From positions 3,951,523 to 4,015,522 of the forward strand of contig NC_085091.1 of the NCBI RefSeq assembly GCF_963422355.1: 64,000 bases of DNA, in the 5' to 3' direction. Shown piece after piece: positions 1 to 11,189 of this stretch (positions are counted from its first letter, which is position 1; each line of letters begins with the position of its first letter). The DNA comes from Corticium candelabrum. Its lineage: Eukaryota; Porifera; Homoscleromorpha; Homosclerophorida; Plakinidae. The notes under the pieces were generated by a model. It ran no database searches, was not told the origin of the DNA, and worked only from the letters and a program-made list of their open reading frames with translations. The translations under genes and the position numbers were made by a program.

Positions 1-803
1 CTTGTCAGGTAGCTCCACATTCTCCAGGACGAGGTGCTGAAGCTGCCAGTCATTACTAATGGTGTGAAAGGTGACACCGATAAAAGAGTTGTTGGCACAA
101 CTGGTCCAACAATCTGTTGTTATGGCGTACCATTCTGCCAAAGATACCACGGTTGCAACTGATTCCTTGACTTTCACATAGAGAGCGGGAAGCACTCTTT
201 GGGTGAATGTTTTTCGGCTCGGAATTTCATAGCGAGGTTCAAGAACCTTGAACATACTTCGAAATCCGAGGCACTCTACGGCACTAACCGGCTGCATGTC
301 TTTAGCAATGAAGTAGGCAACGGCGTCAGTGATCACAGAGGCTCTCTTACTGGATGTTGGTAGCTTTGCTGCGAGTTGGAATGGACTGACGAATGCAGCT
401 TTCTCTCCTACAGTAGATGACATCGAGACGGCCTGATCCTCTTGCGCACGTTTCTCCTTCTGCTTCGCGGGATTTGAGTCTCTTGAGAGACTTGTTTCAT
501 AAACACTAGCGGGTGACGAGATTTCATGTGAGCGGCCAGGTTGGTGGTGTTACCACAGTACTTCAGAACGGCGCCGCATTTGTTGATGGTGCATACAACC
601 TATAGACAGAGCGAAGCCAAAACTGCAATGGCGAAGAGTACCGCCAGACATGCTGCAAGATCTATTACGTGTTTCGGATCCTCAATCTTCCCGTTTTCAC
701 CACGGAAGCCAAAGTACCGCCAAACTTCGGAAGAGCACTGCCTAGGAGGCAGGAGACCCGCTTCTTTCAAGTAATTTCTGTCTGGTACTTCCCTTACACT
801 CAT
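1..803 (-). pseudogene. hAT transposase, ZBED type, partial and frameshifted
   Basis: Read on the minus strand, 803 down to 669 encodes an N-terminus starting MSVREVPDRN and entering a BED zinc finger (SEVWRYFGFRGENG). A 69-nt GT-AG segment (600-668) interrupts the finger. Splicing it joins PKH to VVCTINKCGAVLKY, and the finger ends in LAAHMKSRHP. Just after this the frame shifts by one base (about 500-512), then continues through ITDAVAYFIAKDMQP and WYAITTDCWTSC to position 1, where the window cuts it. These blocks match the conserved N-terminal half of ZBED1/ZBED4-like hAT transposases, whose DDE/RNase-H fold would lie off the window. The frameshift suggests a dead copy, although a single-base assembly error would look the same. 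Confident about the family, less about whether it is expressed. Confidence 0.85.
600..668 (-). other. 69-nt intron inside the BED finger
   Basis: On the minus strand the segment begins GTAATAGATC and ends TCTATAG. Its removal restores a continuous BED finger (PKH joined to VVCTINKC). Retained, it gives a stop at its 3' end. The length is a multiple of three. Inferred from splice motifs only. Confidence 0.6.
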
Positions 804-867
804 TTGAAGTCAAGACTAACAGACACTGCACTGAGCAAACGACCTACACGTGACGACTGAATGCGCA

Positions 868-962
868 TGCCCGATTAATCGATAGGGAGTTCCCCGGCCA
901 TCGATGCCTTATCGATGCGTCACAAGCAATCGATAAATCGAATAATCGATTTAATCGCACAA
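868..962. repeat. Cluster of ATCGAT/TCGAT motifs
   Basis: Within about 95 bp the core TCGAT or its near variants (AATCGAT, CATCGAT, ATCGATAAATCGA) occurs about eight times on both strands. It lies directly upstream of the ZBED-type transposase start, so it may be the subterminal repeat region where that transposase bound. Functional role is inferred. Confidence 0.5.
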
Positions 963-969
963 CGCTGGT

Positions 970-1485
970 GTGTATGCAACGGTGCCTATCTAGATGCATG
1001 GTCCCATGGGACCTTAGCTTGGCTTCTTGTAGAACGATAAATTCGTTTGTTTTGCGATTCTCTTGTAAAAAGTAACAAACGCGAACAACTATTACCTGAT
1101 CTTTACTCTGCGCTTCTCGGTTTGACGACATTTTGACCGTAAAATGGAGGTTTACGACATCTCGGCTTTTCTGTCATAATGCGCCGGATTGTTACGTCAC
1201 CCATTGTTGATGTGCCAAAGGTCTGCTGATTGGCTCTACAAATTCCCGAGAGTGATTCACACTGACAAGCTAGTATTACGTCACCTACGTTTAGCGTCCC
1301 AAAACGACTGCTGATTGGCTGACAAACTCCCCCGTGACACACGCTTACAAACAAACATACAAACATAGGTACAGACATACCGACAGACAGACCGGAAGTC
1401 AATTCAGCCCGTTTAGAGTGAGCTTCTCGCGAAGCTGTCCACCACTCATTGTGGTGTCCTTCTTTACACTCGTAGCTTAATTAAT
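970..1485. repeat. Direct repeat unit A, copy 1
   Basis: A block of about 515 bp beginning near GCATGGTCCCATGGGACC and ending near CTTTACACTCGTAGCT recurs at 2265-2793 with few changes. No coding potential recognised. It includes a short hairpin, CACCAC...GTGGTG. Confidence 0.75.
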
Positions 1486-1617
1486 TCATTAGCTTGTTGC
1501 TAGAATGTATAATTCTTTAAAACACAGGGATGCGTCGACATGATTAAAGATAATTAACTAAATATTATCAATGTTCCACACTACACTTCGAATTCAGCAC
1601 AAGTGACAGAAGTGACG

Positions 1618-1697
<80 letters not shown>
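1618..1697. repeat. (TG)n microsatellite
   Basis: About 80 bp of uninterrupted TG dinucleotides, between the two copies of the upstream direct repeat. It has no counterpart in the second repeat copy. Confidence 0.98.
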
Positions 1698-1699
<2 letters not shown>

Positions 1700-1844
1700 T
1701 TATTGTAAATATTAATGTAAATTTTGTTAAATTTTGTTTATTTATTGTCCTTATTATTAATTAATCGTTACCTTAATTGTTACTAGAATGTAAACGGTAA
1801 TTCTTTGAAAACACATTGGTTTATCAATGTGATTAAAGATAATT

Positions 1845-2255
1845 AACTAAATACCATCAATGTCTCACACTACTTCGAATTCACACAGCTACGCAACTCT
1901 TGCACGGAGCGGACTTGTTATCTACGCTATGTCTCAATTATGCATGTATAGCGCTCTTGTATCACTGGAAGTTAATAAATTAATTAACTATTGCGATGGA
2001 CTATCAAATCATTATCATACTTTTATTGAATCGTCGCCATCTTTCGTTCCGCTATTTCGTTGTAGCTAGAGATCGATGTACGTCTCCTAGCTGCATAGAA
2101 AATACTGTGAAGCGACATGCATGTACATCTAGCGACCGGATCCAGAAGAAAGCAGCGTCAACGTTTCCTACGAATCATTCTTGCAAGACGTTCAATCATC
2201 AGTCCTACATAGAACATATTTCTCTCTTGAAGATCGCGGATGACATTCTGGTCAC
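1845..2255. repeat. Direct repeat unit B, copy 1
   Basis: This block, from AACTAAATACCATCAATG to GATCGCGGATGACAT, recurs at 2794-3208 with small indels. Together the two repeat units give the order A-B-A'-B'. The small open frames in it (for example 1860-2069) are not conserved as protein between copies. Confidence 0.7.
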
Positions 2256-2264
2256 AGGTGGTGC

Positions 2265-2793
2265 GCATGCAACGGTGCCTAGAGCTAGATGCATGTTCCC
2301 ATGGGACCTTAGCTTGGCTTCTTCAAGAACGATAAATTCGTTTGTTTTGCGATTCTTTTGTAAAAAGTAACAAACACATACAACTATTACCTGATCTTTA
2401 CTCTGCGCTTCTCAGTTTGACGACAGTTTGACCGTAAAATGGAGGTTTACGACATCTCGGCTTTTCTGTCATAATGCGCGGGATTGTTACGTCACCCATT
2501 GTTGATGTGCCAAAGGTCTGCTGATTAGCTCAACAAATTCCCGAGAGTGATTCACGCTGACAAGCTAGTATTACGTCACCTACGTTTAGCGTCCCAAAAC
2601 GATTGCTGATTGGCTGAAAACTCCCCGAGCGTGACACACGCTTACAAAGAAACATAGTTACAAACATAGATAGTTACAAACATAGGTACAAACATACCGA
2701 CAGACAGACCGGAAGTCAATTCAGCCCGTTTAGAGTGAGCTTCTCGCGAAGCATTCCACCACTCATTGTGGTGTCCTTCTTTACGCTCGTAGC
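2265..2793. repeat. Direct repeat unit A, copy 2
   Basis: Second copy of the block at 970-1485, with an expanded ACAAACATAG stutter around 2645-2695. Confidence 0.75.
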
Positions 2794-3208
2794 TAACTAA
2801 ATACCATCAATGTCCCACACTACTTCGAATTCACACAGCTACGCAACTCTTGCACGGCGCGGGCTTGTTATCCACGTTATGTCTCAATTCTGCATGTGTA
2901 GCGCTCTTGTATCACTGGAAGTTAATAAATTAATTAACTATTGAGATGGACTATCAAATTATTATACTTTTATTGAATCGTCGCCATCTTTTTCCGCTAT
3001 TTCGTTGTAGCTAGAGATCGGTGTACGTCTCCTAGCTGCATAGAATATACTGTGAAGCGACATGTATGTATATCTAGCGAGCGGATCCAGAAGATATTAA
3101 TTAAGCAGCGTCAACGTTTCCTATGAATCTTTCTTGCAAGACGACGTCAATCGTTCATCATCAGTCCTACTTAGAACATATTTCTCTCTTGAAGATCGCG
3201 GATGACAT
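2794..3208. repeat. Direct repeat unit B, copy 2
   Basis: Second copy of the block at 1845-2255. It ends where the Gypsy gag fragment begins, so the last residues of the gag open frame are encoded by repeat sequence and not by gag. Confidence 0.7.
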
Positions 3209-3778
3209 GTTGGTGGATTGACTGAAATCACGTGAAAGTGCCGGCATCGTCCCGCTTGCTTTTCTCTCACCGATACCTGCTATCTGTAAACGATGTGCTT
3301 CTTCACTTAATTCTGCCACTGATTTTAAAGCTGTATCTCCACTCAAACGGAGCTGAACTTGGAACTCATGCGGCAACCCTTCCAAAAACGCGTCTCGAGC
3401 CACTGTAGTTACCGAATCCACGTCGAAACTAGGGTAAGATAAACGAGCAAGTCGTTGAACATCATGACCAAACGCACCAACAGATTCTGCAGTAACAGCC
3501 CATTTTCGTCGTCGTAGGTCAGTGACTGCCTGCATGCGATCTGCTCCGCCACGTAGAAACTCACGTTTTAGCGAACTGACGATTACGTCAAAACTTGTTT
3601 TGTCGTCCACCGACAGGCGTCGGTAGTTATCAAATGCAGCCCCTTCCAATCGTGATGCTAGGGCGAGAGCCTTCTTTTCTCCCGAAAAACCCTTCAACTG
3701 TGACCGGACAGTAACGCGATCCAGAAATATTAGCAAGTCATCATAATCTCCAAAGGCTGTAGGTACACAATTGTCCAT
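3167..3778 (-). pseudogene. Gypsy-type gag fragment
   Basis: A 203-codon open frame starting MDNCVPTAFGDYDDL. The core reads SRLEGAAFDNYRRLSVDD and VIVSSLKREF, followed by AFGHDVQRLARLSYP and DAFLEGLPHEFQVQLRL. This is the layout of the retrotransposon gag (capsid-like) domain of Ty3/Gypsy elements. Only residues 1 to about 190 are gag. The frame then enters the neighbouring direct repeat and stops, so zinc knuckles and all of pol are missing. An LTR abuts its 5' side at 3790, with a TTGGTGAC primer-site start between them. It is the truncated 5' end of an element on the minus strand. Confidence 0.8.
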
Positions 3779-3789
3779 CCTGTCACCAA

Positions 3790-3898
3790 TGTAATGTCTT
3801 TGGCACGCGCAAGTGGGGGTATCAAGAATGAACTATTATTATAGCGCTGCAGGCTAAATACATCACTGAAGTATCACGTGACCATACACTACATTACA
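3790..3898 (-). mobile_element. 5' LTR of the truncated Gypsy element
   Basis: A 109-bp segment bounded by TGTAAT...ATTACA, a perfect 6-bp terminal inverted repeat of the TG...CA type. On the minus strand it is followed at once by TTGGTGACAGG, a plausible primer-binding site, and then by the gag start. The matching 3' LTR was not found. Confidence 0.6.
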
Positions 3899-5250
3899 AA
3901 AGTATACCTTTTGGATTAGGGACACGTCTTTGCTTGTCGCTGGACTGTGCTGTTGCAGGTGAAGGCATAGGATGCGTTAACCTCTTGCAGCTGCCGACAC
4001 TAGATGCATATGACCGCCAAAACAGATCGACCGTTGAACTTGAACTGCTGGTTGAATCCAAGTGCCCGCGTATTTGCTATTTGAACAGTGCGTGATGGTG
4101 ATTGGCTACAGGCAAGGCTCCCGTTCAGGTACGATTCCAAGCTTGACGCCGATTGGTTCATTTCGATCCTCCTTGATCCTACTACTGATGTTGCAATACC
4201 AGTCACATCTTGTCAGTCTCTGGGTGGGAGCCGTTTAGTCTATAAATTATTCTAATTGCTAGTCTACTGCCCGCTAAGTATGAAAGTAACAATAGCATCC
4301 TGTCTGGTAGGCGTGATCTTAGATCACGAGTGCACCCAGGGTGGTAAAATGCATGACTAACAAAACATTCCAAAATTTTTGTCCTCAGTTCTAAAAAGTT
4401 AGAGAAAGACAAAGAAATAGGAAAAGTGTAGCTCTCTCTATGCTGTAAAACTAATAAGTTTTACTGAATAGTTTACAATTTACAAGTAGGTAGTGAGGTG
4501 CCTCGGAATTCTAACACCTTGTTCGTGCCCACCGTGCGGTTTGATTTCTCTCACAATTTGTAGCAAGACCAATGAGCTGTAGCCCAAGTTAATTTGTGCG
4601 CTGTTCATGAAGTCAGGGCTGCAGAAAATTTCTTGAGAAACATTCTCAAGATTAGCATCTGTATACAACATTGACGAATTGCTAACTTGCATTAGATTGT
4701 TCTGCTGCCATCTTTGGTATGGCAGCTTAATTAACAAGTACTTCTACGAGTTGCGTACTAATTTGTATGCCGCGTTGTACTGTAGACGTGAGCTTTAGAG
4801 TTACTGCATGTCCCTAGTTGTAAAAATTTTTTGAAAATTAAAATTTAAAAATTTAAAATTTGAAATTTAAAATGGCTATATAGAGAAAAATATATAGAGC
4901 TGTCTATCTTGTATCATCGCGTTTTCAAATTCTGCTTTACTACGCCCTTCACTAGCTGTTAAATTAGCTAATTATAGAAATTAAAATAAGGTAGGTACGT
5001 GATTGAAAGTGAACACTGTACACATTATTTGCCTTGAAAAAGTATCTCGAAGTCCAAATATGATTTTATGCTTCTACACTTAGACTTATAATTAAACGAT
5101 TTTGCTGACTCTAGACAACAATATTTTTACACGCTAAATGAAATGTAAAACAAGAGATCGACTGACACTTACGCTTGCAGTCGACCTGCTAAAGCCTACA
5201 CTACGCATTGTCTGCGCAACGCTATATCGTGCAATGCTCCAGCGTGCACA
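3899..5250. other. Intergenic stretch, AT-rich in part
   Basis: No recognisable gene. Open frames at 4000-4206, 4203-4412 and 4480-4737 resemble no family I know. Positions 4825-4880 are low-complexity AAATTT-rich sequence. Confidence 0.6.
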
Positions 5251-5349
5251 ACGCTATATCATGCGCGTGCGCATGCGTCATTGGAACCCATTCCCTGTTT
5301 CTGAGGGCAGTTACCATACGGCGATCTCACTTCCGACGGCATAGTTGAC

Positions 5350-5640
5350 ACAGTTGACGCGCTTCTCGTCGGCTGGGCTGAGATATCAAATGATAAAGGG
5401 AACATACTAGGATAGCCCAGCCGACGAGTGCAACAAGTTAGGATAGCCCAGCCGTTGAAAATTTGACACAATTTACGCGTGCTACGTCCATGGGCTAGGA
5501 GGAGAACGTGCATGTAATATGATATCGCAGCTCAGCCGACGGAATTATAAATTAGTTGTGGAAACATGATATCTCAGCCTAGCCAACGAGTTAGCGCAGC
5601 CCAGCCGACGAGTTAGCCCAGCCCAGCCGACGGAATTATG
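5350..5640. repeat. Interspersed short repeat, CAGCCCAGCCGACG motif
   Basis: At least seven copies of variants of GTTAGCCCAGCCCAGCCGAC, several next to GATATC or GGAATTAT, occur on both strands. The array includes one inverted pair around 5365-5430. Spacing is irregular, so it is not a simple tandem array. Confidence 0.65.
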
Positions 5641-5999
5641 ACACACATCACGCGCCATACTTTGGAACGATCTTCACCAAGTCCTAGATCAGTAATTACT
5701 GCCGCGACTGGACTACAATTGTATATACCGGTAACTTGCAATTGGCAACCCTAAATGGTTTGCTAGGGTTATGCAAGGGATCTGGGATGTTTCAGGGTTT
5801 TGAAGGGTTACGGTGGGTAGTGGACTGCACTACGAACTCGTGCCGTAGTTCAGTTGAGAGCATTCCATCTGACTGTTTCTCTGTTGTAGATGAGTTTACA
5901 GATGGAGAGAGTCACGATGTACGCTGCAAAATGCTGACAGCGCTTCTTGCAACCGAAATGTAAGGCAGAAGGCGTGGTTCAAGAGGTGTGGTGTTTCAA

Positions 6000-6329
6000 G
6001 CCTTGTGGTTTTACGTAGGCACGCCCTAGAAAACCCCACAAAACGCCTAGAAATCTGACAAGGTTTTCTGTCGGATTCCCTGTGACTGATTCCGCATTCT
6101 TTTCTGTTGGGAAAAAATTCAACTCGTTCGCCGACCTACAAGAGCGATTGTCGGTGTATGAATCATCAACATACAAAATTATGGAGAAGAGACTCGAGAA
6201 GTGTTGAGGCTGCCCGGAAGCGAATCAATCGTCCCCTTTCTGACGCAATTTCATACTACGAGATGACGTATAGCTGCACTCACGGAGGCAAAAAATTCGC
6301 TGCCCGTGGAGAAGGAAAGCGGTCTACAT
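6000..6329 (+). pseudogene. ZSWIM3-like exon, N-terminal FAR1-like region
   Basis: The frame reads FNSFADLQERLSVYESSTY, then after a one-base shift in an A run (6174-6178) continues KLWRRDSRSVEAARKRIN and YYEMTYSCTHGGKKF. The shift would be removed by one A fewer. The exon ends TCTACATC before the donor GTAAGT, in phase with the next block. Confidence 0.65.
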
Positions 6330-6507
6330 CGTAAGTGCAGCTTGTGCGTTAGCAATTGTTTAGGAATCCAGGGACCTAAACCTTTTCCATGGTGATGGGT
6401 CAAATTGTGGCCCCAGGCTAAAATACTGTACATACAGTAGTCTCAGATAAAAAGAACAAATGTAAAAAGAAAGAGTAATTAACTACGCTAGGCAAATACT
6501 GTTATTA

Positions 6508-6562
<55 letters not shown>

Positions 6563-7412
6563 AATAGTTGATCAGTGAAACCTTTGATGTAGTGTTACAT
6601 CTGCACCATACTGTACTACACTATTGAAAATACATAAATATACCCAGTATACATCATTGCTGCTTTACCGTCTTCATTCTTTCTTCACACTTTCTAAAGA
6701 CAAAAACGTCTTTCAATGAAGCATGTTCAAAATACAGCAAGGCACGGGCTGGGTAAAAATGCTAAGATTCTCTCACATCTATTAGTTTGTATCAGGGTGG
6801 CGGTGTAGATGCATTTGGATATTCTATATTCTACAATTCTTAAGCAAATTTGAAAATTACCACATTTAATATCAACTAGTCAACAGTAAAATTAATATCA
6901 ACAATTGTTGGGGTACAGTTTCAGACCTTTGGTTGACTTGTTTGTAAAATTCAACCGGTAACCTGAAACATATTTCTATATCATATTACATATTATTTTT
7001 GTAATTTTATACAACCACAATTGCTACATTTAAAAACACACCAAAAGTTTCGTCATGCTGTTACTTCTGTACCGAAGTGCAAAGAAACGTTACTTGTGAG
7101 TGTTGCCTGACTTGAGTTCGGTATGCAAGCCATAAAAGAGCAACAGGATTTCCCTAAGATGTAGGCTTATGATCAATTCCATAACAAACCATAGTTAAGT
7201 ATTCCTTGTACGTACAGTACTAAAAATAAACTTCAAAGGATAAGCAAACACACCAAACTGCACATAAGCTTAATTAATTGATACCAGAATTTTTTGCTAA
7301 TGCAAATTTCTCAAATTTTATAACTTTAGTATTTGCACTCAACACACTTTTTCATTTAATTTCCAATTACATTTTCATTGTGTTTTGTATTTTTCTTTGT
7401 GCTTTCCATCAA

Positions 7413-7524
7413 CAGGACTTTTAGGAAAGACTGCCCATTTGAATTGTCCCTAAGAGCTTCTGAAGATGGTCAATCACTAGTTGTGCGAAGATTTAAAGAG
7501 AGCCATAATCATGAAATATCAAGA
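7413..7524 (+). CDS. ZSWIM3-like exon, FAR1-like HNH-type end
   Basis: After an acceptor CAACAG the frame reads TFRKDCPFELSLRASEDG then VVRRFKESHNHEIS. The spaced Cys and the HNHE motif are typical of the FAR1 DNA-binding domain. The donor is AGA|GTAAGA. The phase fits the preceding exon. Confidence 0.6.
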
Positions 7525-7880
7525 GTAAGAATAATTAATTCATCTTGGACATGTACATGTACTGTACCAACACATACTATCTCTAACATAAACAGGTCCT
7601 TAATTTTTCAAAGGGCCTGATAGATGTGACTTTATCAGAAACCAGACTGTGTCTTATGTAATTTCAATGTTGTTTAACTCAACATGGTTACATTAGCAAT
7701 ACAATTTAGCTATCATTTATTAGCATCCAATACATTACGTTTGACTACTTGTAATAGGTACTTTGCGAGATGCGTGCTTTTATTGGAGACTGTGCCTTTC
7801 ATTCTTTGTATGAGGTCCCGTAGCGTGCTTTTATTGGAGACGTTATTGGAGACAACCAACATTACCATGTTGCATGCAAC

Positions 7881-8133
7881 AATAGTTCAATAGTAGTCAC
7901 CCCCGCAACATGCCATTGCATGACTTGGCGGTCAATGAGGTTGCCTTGTCGTCACATACTGGCAGCTCGATCTGATCTTGGATTGAACATGTTCACTGAA
8001 GAACTTTGTGACGGAAGATGGTCTCTAGATTACTACAAATCTAACCAAAGAGCATTTTCACCTATTGCTCATCAAAGCCCGTCTACAGCAACCATCGTTA
8101 GCTTTGAAATACAATCAAGAAAAGTACACTCTC
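7881..8133 (+). CDS. ZSWIM3-like exon with SWIM zinc finger
   Basis: The frame ATCHCMTWRSMRLPCRHIL shows an intact SWIM finger, CxC followed nine residues on by CxH. It continues ARSDLGLNMFTEELCDGRW, the usual SWIM-flanking block of ZSWIM1/3 proteins, and ends before a GTGCGT donor. The SWIM finger mediates DNA or protein binding. The exon start is uncertain because the upstream 300 bp hold short TTATTGGAGAC repeats and no recognisable core. Confidence 0.6.
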
Positions 8134-8198
8134 AGGTGCGTTGTCAAAGTGATTCTCAACTGTTACATAAATTAGCACGCGTCCATGTTGTAGTTTGA

Positions 8199-8346
8199 AA
8201 AATTCCATCAGGCTTCAAAGATTGCTACCAAACTTGCTAGTTTAGATTCAGAAGCATCAGGAGTCAATTTCACCAGCAGATTGAATGTAATGAAAGAGTT
8301 GTTTCTGCTTGGGAAAATGGACAAGAAGTGGAACTGATCAGTGGTA
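8199..8346 (+). pseudogene. ZSWIM3-like C-terminal exon, frameshifted
   Basis: The first part reads KFHQASKIATKLASLDSEAS. After a shift near 8255 it continues FHQQIECNERVVSAWENGQ and ends before GTAAGA. The alternating frames indicate decay or a base error. Confidence 0.5.
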
Positions 8347-8441
8347 AGATTTTGCTAGCGTCCATGCATATATGCAAACGTCCATGCATATATGCAAACG
8401 TATCTTTAACATCATACAGCCATATTAATTCTTTTGTGCCA

Positions 8442-8513
8442 ATAGATTCAACTGAAGGAGAGAAACATGATGAGGTCTTACAACTACTGCTTAATCTTGA
8501 CAAACCTTTGACA
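8442..8513 (+). CDS. Small exon of the ZSWIM3-like gene, copy 1
   Basis: After CAATAG the frame reads DSTEGEKHDEVLQLLLNLDK and ends GACAG|GTAATT. A near copy with its flanks lies at 9119-9190. Confidence 0.4.
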
Positions 8514-8579
8514 GGTAATTGTCTGTCAGCATCTACGGATACCTGTGTATCCACATACTTACATACCTACTTACCTACA

Positions 8580-8720
8580 TACTCTTGTTGGAGATACATG
8601 TATGGGTTAGGGGCACCAGCCCCTCAAAATCACCAGGGGATCGAACCCGAGTACTTCCGCTGACCTCTGCCTGAGTTGTTTTTAAGCAGACCTCCATGTA
8701 TATTCCTAGGTGTGCACGCT
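8580..8720 (-). mobile_element. tRNA-derived SINE fragment
   Basis: On the minus strand, CAACTCAGGCAGAGG resembles an A box and GGGTTCGATCCCC is a good pol III B box about 40 bp on. It is followed by a GAGGGGCTGGTGCCCC hairpin. Consistent with a tRNA-related SINE head. The rest of the element is unclear. Confidence 0.45.
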
Positions 8721-9096
8721 GGCTAACTGAAGTATTACTACATGTAGGAAAGATACACTTACGGTTCCTCAAAATGAACCGAGTCAATCCGCATGATGTC
8801 CATGCAAAGTCAGTCATCGACCTTCATAATACTTGCCATTAGCTTGATCGACTGACTGACTGACTGACAAAAATAATCATTACACACAAGCTTTTGTTAC
8901 ATACAAAACACTAAAGTTAAAAATATTATCCATGACAGTTCAAGTCAGTAGAATCACAGCAAACTGACTGACTGACTGATGATAATTTATTAGACACAAA
9001 CTTCTACGTACAGAACACTAAAAGTTCAAGTCAGTAGAAGCACGGTCTCAGCGCTGATGGACTCACTGATCGAATTGATGAGAGACTACTAGTATA

Positions 9097-9235
9097 TTTT
9101 ATTAATTCTTTTGTGCCAATAGATTCAACTGAAGGAGAGAAACATGATGAGAACTTACAACTACTGCTTAATCTTGATAAACCCTTGACAAGTAATTGTC
9201 TAACAGCGTTTACACATACCTGTGTATCTACCTAC
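9097..9235 (+). repeat. Duplicate of the small exon and flanks
   Basis: About 138 bp repeats 8422-8560 with roughly 10 changes. The donor side here is GACAA|GTAATT. This may be an exon duplication, or a 3' decayed copy carried with the adjacent repeat. Confidence 0.7.
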
Positions 9236-9378
9236 CTACCTACCTACCTACCTACCTACCTACCTACACCCACCTACCTACACCTACCTACCTACACCTA
9301 CCTACCTACACCTACCTACCTACACCTACCTACCTACACCTACCTACCTACACCTACCTACCTACCTACCTACATCAT
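9220..9378. repeat. (CCTA)n-type microsatellite
   Basis: Tandem CCTA with periodic CACCTA interruptions, about 155 bp. The long Thr/Tyr/Leu/Pro open frames here are translations of this repeat. Confidence 0.97.
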
Positions 9379-9639
9379 AGTGGTTCACTTCATGGTTTCA
9401 GTGAAGACACTTTTATGTAGTGTCTGCTTGTTCTCTATGGGAAGCAAGGCCAGAATTAGAGATGTGTGTAGGACAATGAAGCCTGAGAATATTACCAACA
9501 GACGATATTGTAAAAGATTGTACTACACTTATACATACATTTTTTCTTTGCATTATAGGAGTCTGCGACTCCACCAAAACGTACAAAATTTACAACAAAT
9601 CACCCTACTCACAAAACACTATGAAATCTAATCATGGTG

Positions 9640-10026
9640 TTACAGACTCAACCAATGTTACCCAAAACTTATAAATGATTCTGTTTCTTTGAGTCTAAAC
9701 CAACAGTGTCTTATACATGCATACATACATACATGCATGCATGCATACGTATACACTTATACCATGGTCACAAGACGTGCGACCAGTCACAAGTGCTTAT
9801 TTAGATGGAGTATATGAAATATTGTACGGCAAGTGTGCAAGAAGTTCCGGTTAATATTGCAATCTCACTTATCATGTACACATCACTAACCATGGTATAA
9901 ATTACTTATTATATGATTAGCATGCATGCTATATGGCTTTTAGTAGCAGCAGGGTTTTAGACCTTGATAACTATGCCCCTCATGCTTTAAAAAGCCATAC
10001 AGCATGCTAATTGCACAATAACCTAT
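9640..10026. other. No gene seen; small hairpin at 9928-10010
   Basis: This gap holds CATA stutter (9715-9755) and an imperfect inverted repeat GCATGCTATATGGCTTTT / AAAAGCCATACAGCATGC, probably a small MITE. No coding sequence recognised. Confidence 0.5.
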
Positions 10027-10487
10027 ACATACATACCATATTTCCTTGAATAATAAACTGTACTCGAATATAACTGAAGGATCTGATCAATTTTGAAATG
10101 ATAGTAACCCATGTTTGAACAGTAACCCATGCCTTGGAGCCGAAGACTGGTATCCGACATTGTACACACTCATTGCTTAGTTTGCCATTTGCCAAGAACT
10201 GTGCACGAAGAGAAAAAGAGATCTAAAAAATTGAATATTGTGAAGGAAGGTAGAGCATCATCTCTGAACAATGTGTGGCAACAAAATACAAAATCGACAA
10301 ACAGAACCTTCGTCAGTGGATAAAAAAGAAATTCGAATAAATCTACATAAAAATGAAAACAAATGAGTGGAAAAGGCATAATACCAGATGTTGAAAAATT
10401 AGTAAACCTGTGTTTGAATAGTCACCCATGGAGCTAATTAGGTTGAAATAATAGTAACCCATGTGTTAATATTTGAGGAAATATGGC
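10027..10487. mobile_element. MITE with CCATATTTCC termini
   Basis: The left end reads ACCATATTTCCTTGAATAAT. The right end, reverse-complemented, reads GCCATATTTCCTCAAATATT. Internal AGTAACCCATG motifs recur four times. No coding capacity. The sequence is about 460 bp, flanked by ACATAC-rich DNA that hides any target duplication. Confidence 0.55.
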
Positions 10488-10500
10488 ACATACATGCATG

Positions 10501-10743
<243 letters not shown>

Positions 10744-11189
10744 CATATATACCCTTTGCACGCATGCATATGTGTATACTGTGCAGACATACATACTGCA
10801 CACATACCTGCATGTATGCATTAACATATTACCTCTCTTGACACAGACAACAAACCACATTATTGTAAGAAAAACTAGGCTAACAAGTTCCATACAATTA
10901 TGTGTATTGCAGCAGATGATCATTCACTAAAATCAGACAAAACAAACTTTGCAAAGAATAAAGCAGTATGCACCTACTGAAAATATTGTTCAGGTAAGTT
11001 CTCAAAACAATTCTCTTATTGTTGAATGCTAAGTAACATTCATGCTGTTTAATACATTGTGTTCGCTGATGAATAGTTTTCTATATTGACAGAGCCAAGA
11101 AGTGCTACAGTTAGTGAATCACAACCACTCTCTCATCCATCAGAAACTCTCTCATCCGAAGCAACTACCTCTATATGTCCATCTAGTAG

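Larger units (their letters stand above)
6000..9625 (+). pseudogene. ZSWIM3-like gene, degenerate (span)
   Basis: The span of exon-like blocks that together match the ZSWIM1/ZSWIM3 family, a FAR1/MULE-transposase-derived group of nuclear proteins. The order is a FAR1-like N-terminal region (about 6000-6328 and 7413-7524), a SWIM zinc finger (about 7890-8133), helical C-terminal pieces (8199-8346), a small repeated exon (8442-8513, copied at 9119-9190) and a possible last exon at 9559-9630. The MULE-type catalytic core expected between the FAR1 and SWIM parts is not seen, and there are single-base frameshifts in two blocks. Either it is a pseudogene or the assembly has base errors. Domain recognition is from motifs only. 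Confidence 0.65.
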
